A stretch of DNA of 64,000 nucleotides from Bradyrhizobium sp. ISRA464 (GCF_029910095.1 NZ_CP094526.1:3410001-3474000); one strand, 5' to 3'. Positions 10,288-18,540 are shown, counted from the first letter of the stretch. Notes: generated by a model not told the origin, from the sequence alone. Numbers and translations are program-made.

Positions 10288-11835
10288 CAGGCCGTGCAAA
10301 AATGTCGGCGCGGTGCCTGGAGCTGAGAACGAGGAGGGCACCCTCAAGCTGGACAGGGCCGGAGCGCCTTGAGCAGAGCGGGTACGCTCTTGATGGCAAT
10401 CAGTCTCTTGAGGTTGTAGGCGATGATGCTGAGCGCCAGTTCGGCTTTGGCTTTGCGCAATCCGCGGACGAGGAAGCGCGGGGTTCCCATCAACCATTTG
10501 ATGGTCGCGAACGGATGCTCGGCGACTTCGCGGCGGAGCCTCATCCAGCTTGGATCGGCGATCGCCCGCTGATGCATGGCCTCGCGGTCATCGTCATGGA
10601 AGCCGCGCACGATGATCCGCTGCGCCGCCTCGGTGCATTGCGATTTCAGCGGACAGGCCGGGCAGGCTTGCGTCCGATATTCCTTCTTCTGTTTGGTGTG
10701 GGAGGTCTTGAAGAGTTGGAGGACCTCACCGGCAGGGCAACCCCAGCTGTCGCTCTCTCGGGCGTAGCTGAACTGATCGCGGCTGAAGTATTGCTTGCCC
10801 TTCGGATTGACCCGCTCGCCATGCGGTACGATCGCGGTGATCCCGTCCTGCTCACATTGCTTGCCGTGCGCGCCGTTGGCATAGCCGGTATCGGCAACGA
10901 CGCTCACCTGATCGGCGCCGACGGCCGCCTTGCCCTGCCGGGCCATCGGGTGGAGTTGCTGCAGATCGTTGCCCTCGTTGGTCAGATCGAACGCAACGAT
11001 CATGTCATGCTGGGCATCGACCGCGATCTGTGCATTGTAGGCAACCTGATGGCCGCGCGGCGTGCGCATGAGCTTGGCCTCAGGCTCACCCAGCACCTTC
11101 TGCTTGAGCCCTTCCTGAACCAGCTGTTCGGCCTGCTGCTGCAATTCAGCCCGCTGAGCCCTCAACGCGGCAAGGGCTGCAGCCACGTCGGTCTTGGTCG
11201 GCTCAAGCGGCGTCTCCTCGGCGTCGGCCTCATCCATCGCCGTCAGGTAGTCGGCGATCTTGCGCTCGATCGCCGCATCCCGCTCCGCAAGCTTCGCCTT
11301 GGTGATCACCTGCTTGCGGCTCGCCGCCGCAGCAATCTTGCTCCCGTCGATCGCCAGGACTTCGCCTCCAAACACCGATTGCTCGCGGCAGAACTTTATA
11401 AAGGCCCGGCAGACCCCGGCAATCGCCTCAGGATAGTCCTTGCGGAAGTCCGCAATGGTCTTGAACACCGGCCTCACCCGGTTGATCAGCCAGAACACTT
11501 CGACATTGCGCCGAGCCTCACGCTCAAGCCGCCGGCTCGAACGCATCTGGTTCAGATACCCGTAGACATAAAGCTTCAACAGATCGCGCGGATCGTAAGG
11601 CGGCCGCCCCGTCGCCTCCGCCTCAACGTTCGAGAAACCCAGCCCGGCAAGGTCCAGGCTGTCCACAAAACCGTCAATGACGCGCACCGCGCTGTCTGCC
11701 GCGATCACCTCGTCCAACGTCTCGGGATACAACGTCGCCTGATAGCGCGATTGGCCAACGATGTGTGCCATCCTGCCCCCGAATCCGTCTCTGCCTCCCA
11801 AATCCAACATCAGACCGTGGTTTTTGCACGGCCTG
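10288..11835 (-). mobile_element. IS1182-type insertion sequence, complete
   Basis: A 1548-bp element bounded by a 15-bp perfect terminal inverted repeat, CAGGCCGTGCAAAAA at 10288-10302 and its complement at 11821-11835. It is flanked by a 4-bp target duplication CTTC (10284-10287 and 11836-11839). It carries one intact transposase gene. Removing the element and one CTTC rebuilds GTCCCGGC-CTTC-GCCGGGAC, a perfect 8-bp hairpin with CTTC as its loop. The intact ends, duplication and transposase suggest a recent insertion. Confidence 0.9.
10344..11771 (-). CDS. IS1182-family DDE transposase
   Basis: A 475-aa transposase from the ATG at 11771 (MAHIVGQSRYQATLYPETLD). It shows the family N-terminal domain (DPRDLLKLYVYGYLNQMRSS), then DDE-type catalytic motifs: D in VLAIDGSKIAA, D in VADTGYANG and E in AEHPFATIKWLMGT. 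A Cys-rich stretch (QACPACPLKSQC) precedes the last motif, as in IS1182 members. The length and uninterrupted frame suggest a functional enzyme. An in-frame extension upstream to 11909 runs past the terminal repeat and is not part of the gene. Confidence 0.92.
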   Translation of the reverse strand: MAHIVGQSRYQATLYPETLDEVIAADSAVRVIDGFVDSLDLAGLGFSNVEAEATGRPPYDPRDLLKLYVYGYLNQMRSSRRLEREARRNVEVFWLINRVRPVFKTIADFRKDYPEAIAGVCRAFIKFCREQSVFGGEVLAIDGSKIAAAASRKQVITKAKLAERDAAIERKIADYLTAMDEADAEETPLEPTKTDVAAALAALRAQRAELQQQAEQLVQEGLKQKVLGEPEAKLMRTPRGHQVAYNAQIAVDAQHDMIVAFDLTNEGNDLQQLHPMARQGKAAVGADQVSVVADTGYANGAHGKQCEQDGITAIVPHGERVNPKGKQYFSRDQFSYARESDSWGCPAGEVLQLFKTSHTKQKKEYRTQACPACPLKSQCTEAAQRIIVRGFHDDDREAMHQRAIADPSWMRLRREVAEHPFATIKWLMGTPRFLVRGLRKAKAELALSIIAYNLKRLIAIKSVPALLKALRPCPA

Positions 11836-11936
11836 CTTCGCCGGGACGACAGCCGCGGATGTAGCGCCAGGGACGACGGTGGTGAACGTGGAGCCATCCG
11901 GGTTTTCACCAGGACAGCGAACGGAGCGAGCCTTTG

Positions 11937-12722
11937 CTAAATCGGCTTGCCTGTATACGGCATCGAGGCGGTGAGGCCGCCGTCGACCGGGATGGCTTGG
12001 CCGTTGACGTAGGACGCTTCATCGCTCGCCAGGAACAATCCCATCGCCGCGAGCTCATGCGGCTGGCCCGCGCGCTTCAACGGATTGAGCTGGCCGATCT
12101 TGTCGGAGGTGCCGCGCTCCTTGGCGCGGTCGAACACGGGCTTTGTCATTCCGGTTTCGATCAGGCCCGGGCAGACCGCGTTGATGCGCACGCCGGTGCC
12201 GGAGAGCGAGTAGGCGGTGGTCTGCACCAGGCTGATGACGCCGGCCTTGCTGGCGCCGTAAGGATGGCCGCTCGCGCCGGCCTTCAGGCCTGCGACCGAG
12301 GCAGTGCAGATGATCGAGCCGAATCCCTGCCTGGTCATGTGCGGAATCGAATGCTTGATCGCGAGGAACGGGCCGATCAGATTGACGCGCAGCACTTCCT
12401 GCCAATGCTCCACGGTCTGGTCGGCGAGCGGCACCAGGCCGCCGCTGACGCCGGCGTTGGCCCAGATCGCATCGAGCTTGCCGTATTTTGTGACCGCTTT
12501 GTCGATGAAGGCTTTGACGTCAGCCTCGGAGCCCGCATCGGCCGTCACAGCTTCAACGGTGCCGCCGGCATCGCGCACCAGCTTTGCGGTTTCATTGACG
12601 CCGTCGGTGCGATCGACCGCAATCAGCTTGGCGCCTTCCTTGGTGAAAAGCAAAGAGGCGGCGCGGCCGATGCCGCTTCCAGCGCCGGTGATGATGACGG
12701 ATTTGCCTTCGAGGCGGCCCAT
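11937..12722 (-). CDS. SDR family NAD(P)-dependent oxidoreductase
   Basis: A 261-aa classical short-chain dehydrogenase. It has the cofactor motif TGAGSGIG (12-19), NAG in WANAGVSG, the catalytic Ser in CTASVAG, YGASK as the active-site YxxxK, and a C-terminal YVNGQAIPVDGG. The ATG at 12722 follows a CACAGGGAGAAAC Shine-Dalgarno. It is divergent from the histidine phosphatase gene (137 bp between starts). In this acyl-CoA neighbourhood it may oxidise a hydroxyacyl-CoA or reduce a ketoacyl-CoA, but the substrate is not evident. Confidence 0.88.
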   Translation of the reverse strand: MGRLEGKSVIITGAGSGIGRAASLLFTKEGAKLIAVDRTDGVNETAKLVRDAGGTVEAVTADAGSEADVKAFIDKAVTKYGKLDAIWANAGVSGGLVPLADQTVEHWQEVLRVNLIGPFLAIKHSIPHMTRQGFGSIICTASVAGLKAGASGHPYGASKAGVISLVQTTAYSLSGTGVRINAVCPGLIETGMTKPVFDRAKERGTSDKIGQLNPLKRAGQPHELAAMGLFLASDEASYVNGQAIPVDGGLTASMPYTGKPI

Positions 12723-12859
12723 GAGTTTCTCCCTGTGGCGTGATCCGCGGCGGCCTGCCGCGCGACGGAATTCAAACAAGATTTCAAACGTCCGAAGCAC
12801 TTGAGACGATGTGCGGCGTGACGTACAGCGACGTGGGACACTATTGAAGGGCTCATTCG

Positions 12860-13567
12860 ATGTCCAACCCAGAGCAAGCAAAGGTGATCACGACGCGGTG
12901 GTGGTGGGTTCGCCACGCACCGGTGCGCAGCGACGGCGGCAACATCTACGGCCAGGAGGATATCGACTGCGACACCAGCGACAGCGAAGTGTTCGAGGCG
13001 GTCGCCAAGATCCTGCCGCGCAACGCGGTGTGGTACTCGAGCAATCTGAAGCGCACGCACAAGACCGCGGAAGCGATCTGGGCCGCAGGCTTTCCGAAGC
13101 CGGCAAGCATGACGCAGGAGCGCGACTTCGCCGAGCAGCATCTCGGGCAGTGGCAGGGCATGAACCGCGCCGCGTTCCTCGCCAGCCGTCCGGTCGGCAG
13201 CACCTGGTTCGCTGATGTCAACGAGCCCGCGCCCGGCGGCGAGAGTTACATGGACCTCTACACCCGCGTCTGCCGTACGATCGTGCGGATCAATGCCGCG
13301 GAGGCGGGCAGGGATGTGATCGCTGTCGGCCATGGCGGCGTGATCAAGTGCGCTGTCGGTCTTGCGCTCGGCGGCCAGCCGGACAGGGGGCTCGCCTTCG
13401 ACATCGACAATGTCTCGGTGACGCGGCTCGATCATGTCGCGGCGCCCGGCCTGTCGACCTGGCGGTTGCCGATGGTGAACCAGCAGCCCTGGATCGCCGA
13501 TCCCCGGCACGCCGCGATGCATCAGCAGTCCGGGCCCGAAGTTCGGCCGGCGAGCAAGCTCGCGTGA
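12860..13567 (+). CDS. Histidine phosphatase family protein
   Basis: A 235-aa member of the phosphoglycerate-mutase-like superfamily. It has the catalytic histidine in WWVRHAPV (H19), an arginine in NLKRTHKTAE, a glutamate region at RDFAEQHLGQWQG, and the second histidine in AVGHGGVIK. These enzymes remove phosphate through a phosphohistidine intermediate. Its closeness to an APH-like kinase and acyl-CoA enzymes makes action on a phosphorylated intermediate possible. No signal peptide is seen, so it should be cytoplasmic. Confidence 0.85.
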   Translation: MSNPEQAKVITTRWWWVRHAPVRSDGGNIYGQEDIDCDTSDSEVFEAVAKILPRNAVWYSSNLKRTHKTAEAIWAAGFPKPASMTQERDFAEQHLGQWQGMNRAAFLASRPVGSTWFADVNEPAPGGESYMDLYTRVCRTIVRINAAEAGRDVIAVGHGGVIKCAVGLALGGQPDRGLAFDIDNVSVTRLDHVAAPGLSTWRLPMVNQQPWIADPRHAAMHQQSGPEVRPASKLA

Positions 13568-13654
13568 TGCCCCTATCGCAACACCGGAACGCTGCTTAAG
13601 CTCAACGCAGAATTCAAGACCTCAGACTCAAAACCTCAGATTTGGGAGAGAAAC

Positions 13655-14422
13655 ATGACCTTGTTCGACATGAAGGGGAAAGTCGCCGTCATCACCGGCT
13701 CGACGCGCGGTATCGGACGCGCCATTGCCGAGCGCATGGCCGAGCACGGCGCCAAGGTCGTGATCTCCTCGCGCAAGGCCGACGTCTGCGACCAGGTGGC
13801 GAAGGAGATCAACGAGACCTACGGCAAGGGCACCGCGGTCGCGATCGCGGCGAACATCTCGTCGAAGGAAAACCTGCAGAACCTCGTCGACGAGAGCAAT
13901 CGCGCCTTCGGCAAGATCGACGTGCTGGTCTGCAATGCGGCATCGAACCCGTATTACGGCCCGCTGGCCGGCATTTCCGACGATCAGTTCCGCAAGATCC
14001 TCGACAACAACATCGTGGCCAACAATTGGCTGATCTCGATGGTGGTGCCGCAGATGATCGAGCGCAAGGACGGCTCGATCATCATCGTCTCCTCGATCGG
14101 CGGCCTGAAGGGCTCGACCATCCTCGGCGCCTACGCGATCTCGAAGGCGGCCGACATGCAGCTCGCGCGCAACCTCGCCTGCGAATACGGCAAGCACAAC
14201 ATCCGCGTGAACTGCATCGCGCCGGGCCTGATCAAGACCGACTTCGCCAAGGCGCTGTGGGACAATCCGGACAATCTGAAGGCCTCGACCTCGCGCTCAC
14301 CGCTGCTGCGGATCGGCGTGCCGGACGAGATCGCGGGCGCCGCTGTTTTCCTCGGCTCGCGCGCCGGCGACTTCATGACCGGCCAGACCATGGTGATCGA
14401 CGGCGGCGCGACGATCAGCTGA
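13655..14422 (+). CDS. SDR family oxidoreductase
   Basis: A 255-aa short-chain dehydrogenase with TGSTRGIG (14-21), NAA in VCNAASNPYYGP, a Ser-rich catalytic strand (IIVSSIGG), YAISK as YxxxK and FMTGQTMVIDGG at the C-terminus. A strong Shine-Dalgarno (GGGAGAGAAAC) precedes the ATG. It lies 87 bp downstream of the histidine phosphatase on the same strand and may be co-transcribed. Resemblance to DHRS4-type and 3-ketoacyl reductases is general; the substrate is unassigned. Confidence 0.88.
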   Translation: MTLFDMKGKVAVITGSTRGIGRAIAERMAEHGAKVVISSRKADVCDQVAKEINETYGKGTAVAIAANISSKENLQNLVDESNRAFGKIDVLVCNAASNPYYGPLAGISDDQFRKILDNNIVANNWLISMVVPQMIERKDGSIIIVSSIGGLKGSTILGAYAISKAADMQLARNLACEYGKHNIRVNCIAPGLIKTDFAKALWDNPDNLKASTSRSPLLRIGVPDEIAGAAVFLGSRAGDFMTGQTMVIDGGATIS

Positions 14423-14458
14423 CGCCGGCTTTGGTGCGCAAAGCGCGCCGCACACTCA

Positions 14459-14575
14459 ACTGGTCATCACCCGCGAAAGCGGGTGATCCAGTAAACTCAG
14501 GCCTCCCGGTTCCTCACAACCGTCGCGGCGTAATGGAGGCCCCGCATGCGCGGGGCATGACAGTTCTGGGTACGG
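14459..14575. repeat. REP-type palindrome pair
   Basis: Two hairpins in inverted arrangement fill the gap between convergent genes: ATCACCCGC-GAAA-GCGGGTGAT at 14466-14487 and GCCCCGC-ATGC-GCGGGGC at 14539-14556. The flanking bases (TGGTCATCACCCGC and GCGGGGCATGACAGT) resemble the outer ends of the REP pair at 10.2 kb. It may also end transcription from both sides. Confidence 0.65.
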
Positions 14576-14592
14576 AGCGGGGAGTGTCGAAC

Positions 14593-15816
14593 TCACTCCA
14601 CCGCCGCGTACACTCCGTTGCGCACCAGCGAGCGGAAATACTCGCGTTGGCCGGGACCCTGCATCATGAAGACCGCGATCAGGTCTTCGCTCGGGTCGAT
14701 CCAGAAGAACGTGCCGGCCATGCCGCTCCAGAAGAACTGGCCGACCGAGCCGGAGAACGGCGCCATGCCCTGCTGCATGCGCACGGCGAAGCCGAGGCCG
14801 AAGCTGTGGCCGGGCGATACCAGCGTGCCCTGGATCTTGACGTCGGCGCCGAGATGATCCGACGCCATCAGCTCGAGCGTCTTGCGGCCGATGATCCTGG
14901 TGCCGTCGAGCGAGCCACGGTTGAGCAGCATCTGTGCGAAGCGCGCGTAGTCCATCGTGGTCGAGACCAGTCCGCCGCCGCCGGACTCCATCGCCGGCTT
15001 CTCCAGCATGTTGAACAGCTGCACCTTCTCGTTGGTCCAGGGATCGGTCGCAAGGGCCTCGGCGAGCCGGCCGGCATTCTCCTGCCCGGTGTGGAAGGCG
15101 GTCTCCGTCATCTGCAGCGGGCTGAGGATACGTTCGGTCAGGAACGCGCCGAGCGTCTGGCCGCTGACCACCTCGATGATGCGGCCGAGGATGTCGGTGG
15201 AGCGGCTGTAGTTCCACTCGGCGCCGGGCTGGCAGACCAGCGGCATGCCAGCGAGCATGGTGGCGTGCTCGGCATTGGTGATCTTGCGGCTGCGCAGCCG
15301 CGACTGCTGGTAGAGCTGCTGCACCAGGCCGTTGCCAGTGTGGTCATAGGTCAGACCGGAGGTGTGGCGGAGCAGGTCCTGGATCGTCATCTGCCGCTTG
15401 GCCGGGACGAGCTCGAGCTTGCCGTTGTGTTCGACGCCGACCTTGGTCGCGGCGAATTCGGGGATGAATTTGGCAACGGGGTCGTTGAGCAGGAAGTGGC
15501 CGTCCTCCAGCAGCATCATGATGCCGACCGAGACGATCGGCTTGGTCATCGAGAAGATGCGGAAGATCGTGTCATGGGCCATCGGCGCAGAGGCCAGCGG
15601 GCTCTGCCGGCCGATCGCGTCGAACCAGCCGATTTGGCCGCGCCGTGCCACCAGCACCGTCACGCCGGGCGTGTTCCCCTTGTCGACCTCGCGCTTGAAG
15701 GTGTCGGACATCGCCTGCAGCCGCAGGCTCGACAGCCCGATCGATTCGGGCTTGGCGAGGGGGAGGGATGGGGTCTTCGGGCTGGCGGCGTGCCTGGCGG
15801 CGGTTTGAGCGTTCAT
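14593..15816 (-). CDS. Serine hydrolase, class C beta-lactamase fold
   Basis: A 407-aa protein of the beta-lactamase-related/esterase family. The nucleophile motif SxxK is SMTK at 89-92, a Tyr motif occurs in WNYSRSTDILG, and later family motifs include GGGGLVSTTMDYARF and HSFGLGFAVR. The N-terminus is Ala-rich but not a good signal peptide, so the protein may be cytoplasmic and act as an esterase or peptidase, not a secreted beta-lactamase. It is convergent with the SDR gene and ends upstream of tRNA-Trp. Confidence 0.85.
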   Translation of the reverse strand: MNAQTAARHAASPKTPSLPLAKPESIGLSSLRLQAMSDTFKREVDKGNTPGVTVLVARRGQIGWFDAIGRQSPLASAPMAHDTIFRIFSMTKPIVSVGIMMLLEDGHFLLNDPVAKFIPEFAATKVGVEHNGKLELVPAKRQMTIQDLLRHTSGLTYDHTGNGLVQQLYQQSRLRSRKITNAEHATMLAGMPLVCQPGAEWNYSRSTDILGRIIEVVSGQTLGAFLTERILSPLQMTETAFHTGQENAGRLAEALATDPWTNEKVQLFNMLEKPAMESGGGGLVSTTMDYARFAQMLLNRGSLDGTRIIGRKTLELMASDHLGADVKIQGTLVSPGHSFGLGFAVRMQQGMAPFSGSVGQFFWSGMAGTFFWIDPSEDLIAVFMMQGPGQREYFRSLVRNGVYAAVE

Positions 15817-15961
15817 GGTCTCTCCCTGTGCTCTTGTGATTGTTGCGGCGGGGTGCCAGCAAGGGGTGATGGCCGAAGTCTGGCGCAGAAGTTCTGCATT
15901 GAACAGGACGTTCAGCGCTTCGCCCTTGCAAAGCGGCCATGCCCTGTGCTTGAAACGGCGC

Positions 15962-15983
15962 GAACCGGCGGCGACGCCGGTTC
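15962..15983. repeat. Hairpin just upstream of tRNA-Trp
   Basis: GAACCGGCG (15962-15970), GCGA loop and CGCCGGTTC (15975-15983) make a perfect 9-bp stem ending six bases before the mature tRNA 5' end. It could affect processing of the tRNA leader. It is not followed by a T-run, so it is not a terminator. Confidence 0.5.
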
Positions 15984-15988
15984 CCTGC

Positions 15989-16064
15989 AGGAGTGTAGCT
16001 CAATTGGTAGAGCACCGGTCTCCAAAACCGGGGGTCGCAGGTTCGAGCCCTGCCACTCCTGCCA
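15989..16064 (+). tRNA. trnW: tRNA-Trp (anticodon CCA)
   Basis: The 76-nt gene folds as a standard cloverleaf. The acceptor stem is AGGAGTG/CACTCCT, the D-arm is GCTCAATTGGTAGAGC, the anticodon stem CCGGT/ACCGG carries CTCCAAA with anticodon CCA, and the T-arm is GCAGG-TTCGAGC-CCTGC. Encoded CCA follows discriminator G. Its 3' half is the left attachment site of the integrated element, so the T-arm bases probably came from the element and not the original host gene. Confidence 0.95.
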
Positions 16065-16065
16065 G
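16020..16065 (+). other. attL: 3' half of tRNA-Trp
   Basis: These 46 bases, from the anticodon loop through CCA plus one G, recur as a direct repeat at 28249-28294. The copies match over the first 15 bases and the last 13 bases and differ at seven T-arm positions. This marks site-specific integration at the 3' end of the tRNA, with the gene restored at the left end. Confidence 0.85.
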
Positions 16066-16113
16066 TTAAATCAATTAGTTAGCTGGCACGTTAAACGCTT
16101 CCCATCCCAGCGC

Positions 16114-16133
16114 TGTCCCAAGTTGTGTCCCAA
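16114..16133 (+). other. Candidate integrase arm-type sites, left end
   Basis: Two direct copies of TGTCCCAA start at 16114 and 16126, 12 bp apart and about 50 bp inside attL. An identical pair with the same 12-bp spacing lies inside attR. Paired short direct repeats flanking the core are what tyrosine integrases bind with their N-terminal domain. Confidence 0.6.
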
Positions 16134-16150
16134 AGTGTTCTACGGCCGTT

Positions 16151-16786
16151 CTACAGCGCCACCATGCCGGCAAGTTCCTTGCTGATGCGGTCTTTGTCGG
16201 TGGCGATCTCCTTCGCGTAGGACTTCAGAAGCGTATAGGGATCGTGGCCCAGGCGCCGCGCCACGACGTCGACGGGGACGCCGCGCCGGAGGAGTTGGGT
16301 GCCATGGCTGCCGCGCAGATCGTGGAACCGCAGGCCGGGGAAGCCGAGCTTGCCAGCCAGCTTCGTGAATGCCCGGGTCACCGCCCGCGGATCACGGGGC
16401 CGCGTGAAGTCCGATTTCGGCCCGGCAAAAGAGGGGAAGATCAGGGCGTCATCGGCCAGCTTCAGCAACGACAGGTCGACCGCCCCCGAGTTATCCACAA
16501 TCCCGGCCTTGAGCCTCAAGAACCGGTCCCGCTCTGCCGACAGTAGTTCGACCAGCCGCTCTTCGATGTCGATGTCCCGGATCCCGCGCTTGGTCTTGGG
16601 CGGCTTGAAGCCGATATTGCCCTTGGTCTGCTCGAGCGCGCGGCGGACGCGCAGGATTTTCTTCTCTGTGTCGAGATCAGACCAGCGCAAAGCGAGGATC
16701 TCGTTACGGCGCATCCCGGTATAGGCCGCGATGGCGACAATCAGGAAAAGCGCCGAGCGGCGGAAGCCCTCGACCAGTTTCTTCAT
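16151..16786 (-). pseudogene. int: Tyrosine integrase, N-terminally truncated
   Basis: Only the catalytic domain remains (211 aa from an ATG at 16786; full tRNA integrases are usually 350-420 aa). All catalytic residues are visible: Arg in TGMRRNEILALRW, the HxxR pair in FHDLRGSHG, the second His in RRLGHDPY and the Tyr in KSYAKE. Upstream the frame reads on (KAADEADHGIALDEEQ) but meets a TAG near 16844 inside a short repeat array. The SAM-like core-binding and arm-binding domains are absent. It lies 86 bp from attL in the expected orientation. It is probably inactive, which would leave the element stuck. Confidence 0.75.
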
Positions 16787-16834
16787 CTGCTCTTCGTCGA
16801 GCGCGATGCCGTGATCTGCCTCGTCGGCAGCCTT

Positions 16835-16911
16835 CCAACACCCCTACCAACTGTACTGCCAACACCCCTGCCAACGGGTACCAACGATACTACCAACGCC
16901 TGTTCTCCAAC
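16835..16911. repeat. Phased CCAAC array
   Basis: Seven CCAAC copies start at 16835, 16847, 16859, 16871, 16881, 16893 and 16907, so spacing is mostly 12 bp. The longer unit CCAACACCCCT(A/G)CCAAC occurs twice (16835 and 16859). The array lies exactly where the integrase frame is broken. It may be a replicated short tandem repeat that destroyed the gene, or an iteron-like protein-binding site. Confidence 0.6.
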
Positions 16912-17489
16912 CCCCCATACCCCCCGAGCGTTGGAAGCGCTCTCGCGGTCGCTGGGACCGCTCACGCTTCCGGCCGCTCAAGGAAGGGAAGGGCGGAAAG
17001 ACCTCGTTCCTGGCGTGCGTGTAGTAACCGCGGAACGGCTGGCGATCAGTCGGGCATAATGCGCTGCCCTGGTCGAGCTTGTAACAGGTTATCATCGTTA
17101 GATTCGGCGTGGTCTGGGCCAACCCTTGGGACATACACTGCCCGTCAGCCTCACGATCGTGTGCAAGATCAGGTGTTTGCAGGCACAGCACCACCGGTTT
17201 GCGCATTCGGTGAAGGGATCTCACGCGCGAGTGCCAACCCAGTCTTTCACTCTGTTGAAGCAGTCCAGGCGCGGCCGCGCGCGCGAGCCGCCAGCGAAAC
17301 GGCTGAACGTGCCGAAAAGGCTCTGATTTCCCGGCATTTAGACCGGGGTGGGGTGGGGTGGCCCCGGAAAGCCGGCCTCGACCGTATTATCGAGGTCGTC
17401 CTAAAATTTCGCGCCGCTCCGAAAAATTCCGGCCGCGTCCCTCTGCAAACATCGTCCACATCTGCGTCGCGCCACTGCCCGGTGATGCG
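16912..17489. other. Intergenic stretch, no convincing gene
   Basis: No gene here is supported; the open frames lack Shine-Dalgarno sequences and family features. Notable points are a G-rich run with three GGGG blocks one base apart (17345-17361), which could fold as a quadruplex, and a CCTCGA/TCGAGG inverted repeat (17376-17395) about 95 bp upstream of the next gene, a possible operator. Confidence 0.4.
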
Positions 17490-18176
17490 ATGAGCGATCA
17501 ATTCGACATCTTCGATGATCTCGATGAGATCGCGCAGCAGTTCAGCCCCGCCGGAAATGTCGGCACGAAAAAGCCGCGGCGCCGGGGCAGGGGCAAGTAC
17601 ATGATGGTCTCTGCCGCGCTGGCGCGCGCCAAAGTAGCCCGGCCGGCTCCAGACTCACCGGCGGCCGCCGTAAGCCCGCCTGAGGCCATTCCGGAGAAGA
17701 CGAGGCCGGCGCCGGGCCGGATCGTCCGCACGAAGGCCGAGCTGATCGCGGTGCTGCGGGATAGAAAAGAGGCCCTCAACCTTTCCCATGAGACCATGGA
17801 CCGTCTGGTTGGCTGGGCTGATCGGATGTCGACGAAAGCGTTAGTTCCGGTGCCGCGGCGGGGATTGAGCGGCGCGATGTTGCAGGCGGTCCTGGATGCG
17901 CTCGGGCTCGGCGTTGCGGCGGTGGTGATCGTCGAGGATCCGGAGCAGGCCGACAAGATGCGGTCGCGGTGGCCGGCGCGCGGCAACAGTGGACCACGGC
18001 CAAACCGTAGTGCGTTGTTGTCGACTGGAGACATGTCGCATCCTTTGTTGGCTTTTGAAAACGCCACCACGGAGACGACGAGTGTCGCAATTGGAGATGA
18101 TGGGCACCCGAGTGGAGCCGGAGATGAAGGAGCGGATCAAATCCGCTGCAGCAAAGGAGCGCCGGAAGGTCGCTGA
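17490..18176 (+). CDS. Predicted HTH (XRE-like) regulatory protein
   Basis: A 228-aa protein. After an acidic start (DQFDIFDDLDEIAQQF) and a basic linker (KKPRRRGRGKY), residues ~80-150 read IVRTKAELIAVLRDRKEALN...ETMDRLVGWAD...VPRRGLSGAMLQAVLDALGL. This resembles the degenerate HTH proteins common in Bradyrhizobium prophages. The last ~55 residues (after MRSRW) look low in conservation potential and overlap the next gene, so the true end or frame is uncertain. The ATG at 17490 has only a weak Shine-Dalgarno. It is probably the element's regulator. Confidence 0.55.
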   Translation: MSDQFDIFDDLDEIAQQFSPAGNVGTKKPRRRGRGKYMMVSAALARAKVARPAPDSPAAAVSPPEAIPEKTRPAPGRIVRTKAELIAVLRDRKEALNLSHETMDRLVGWADRMSTKALVPVPRRGLSGAMLQAVLDALGLGVAAVVIVEDPEQADKMRSRWPARGNSGPRPNRSALLSTGDMSHPLLAFENATTETTSVAIGDDGHPSGAGDEGADQIRCSKGAPEGR

Positions 18177-18252
18177 CTGGATCCGCTGCCGTCTCGAGGA
18201 CGCCCTTCAGGCGGCAGAACCGGTCATCGAAAAGGAAATCCACCATGGTTGA
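18082..18252 (+). CDS. Small ribbon-helix-helix-like protein
   Basis: A 56-aa protein with GTG start after CGGAGACGACGA. The sequence TRVEPEMKERIKSAAAKERR followed by KVADWIRCRLEDAL has the strand-helix-helix pattern of Arc/MetJ-type DNA-binding proteins. It overlaps the previous gene by 95 bases in another frame, and its end overlaps the next start by 8 bases, suggesting translational coupling. It could be a repressor of the element or an antitoxin without its toxin; no partner toxin is seen. Confidence 0.5.
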   Translation: MSQLEMMGTRVEPEMKERIKSAAAKERRKVADWIRCRLEDALQAAEPVIEKEIHHG

Positions 18253-18526
18253 AAAAGTGAGCCATACTGCGGTCACGGCGAGCACCGCGCCGTTCACCTT
18301 GAATGGGGGCACCTATCACGCGAACCTCTCGGGGACAGTCGCACATGGCATCGACACCCCCGAGCTGCAGCAGCTGGTGAACGGGTCGTTTGTCAGCGTC
18401 GATCCGCCGATCCGCTTCCTGGCGACCGAGGTCGGCGGCAGCAAGGCCGCGAAACTCGCCGCGGGCACCTACCGGTGGCGTATTCCAAACGGTCACAATG
18501 TAACCGTCAACATCATCGCGCAGTGA
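18245..18526 (+). CDS. Small beta-rich phage-type protein, paralogue 1
   Basis: A 93-aa protein with no catalytic motif. It contains STAPFTLNGGTYHANLSG, a LQQLVNGSFVSV segment and LAAGTYRWRIPNGHNVTV, alternating hydrophobic residues typical of a small beta-sandwich. The same pattern occurs in the 95-aa protein at 19942, so the two are paralogues. A structural or decoration role is possible but unproven. The start overlaps the preceding gene by 8 bases and follows AAAAGGAAATCCACC. Confidence 0.6.
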   Translation: MVEKVSHTAVTASTAPFTLNGGTYHANLSGTVAHGIDTPELQQLVNGSFVSVDPPIRFLATEVGGSKAAKLAAGTYRWRIPNGHNVTVNIIAQ

Positions 18527-18540
18527 AGGGGCTGGTCGCG

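Noticed and set aside
14593..15816. True class C beta-lactamase
   Set aside because: SxxK is present but there is no convincing signal peptide and no KTG-type motif was seen, so an esterase/peptidase-like hydrolase is more likely.
16835..16911. Phased CCAAC array as a CRISPR array
   Set aside because: Units are 5 bp with 12-bp spacing, far too short for CRISPR repeats and spacers, and no cas gene is present.
17059..17493. 144-codon plus-strand frame before the HTH gene
   Set aside because: No Shine-Dalgarno, composition unlike a folded protein, and it covers a G-rich tract and an inverted repeat.
18082..18252. Toxin-antitoxin pair with the ribbon-helix-helix protein as antitoxin
   Set aside because: No adjacent gene looks like a toxin; neighbours are phage-type structural or helical proteins.
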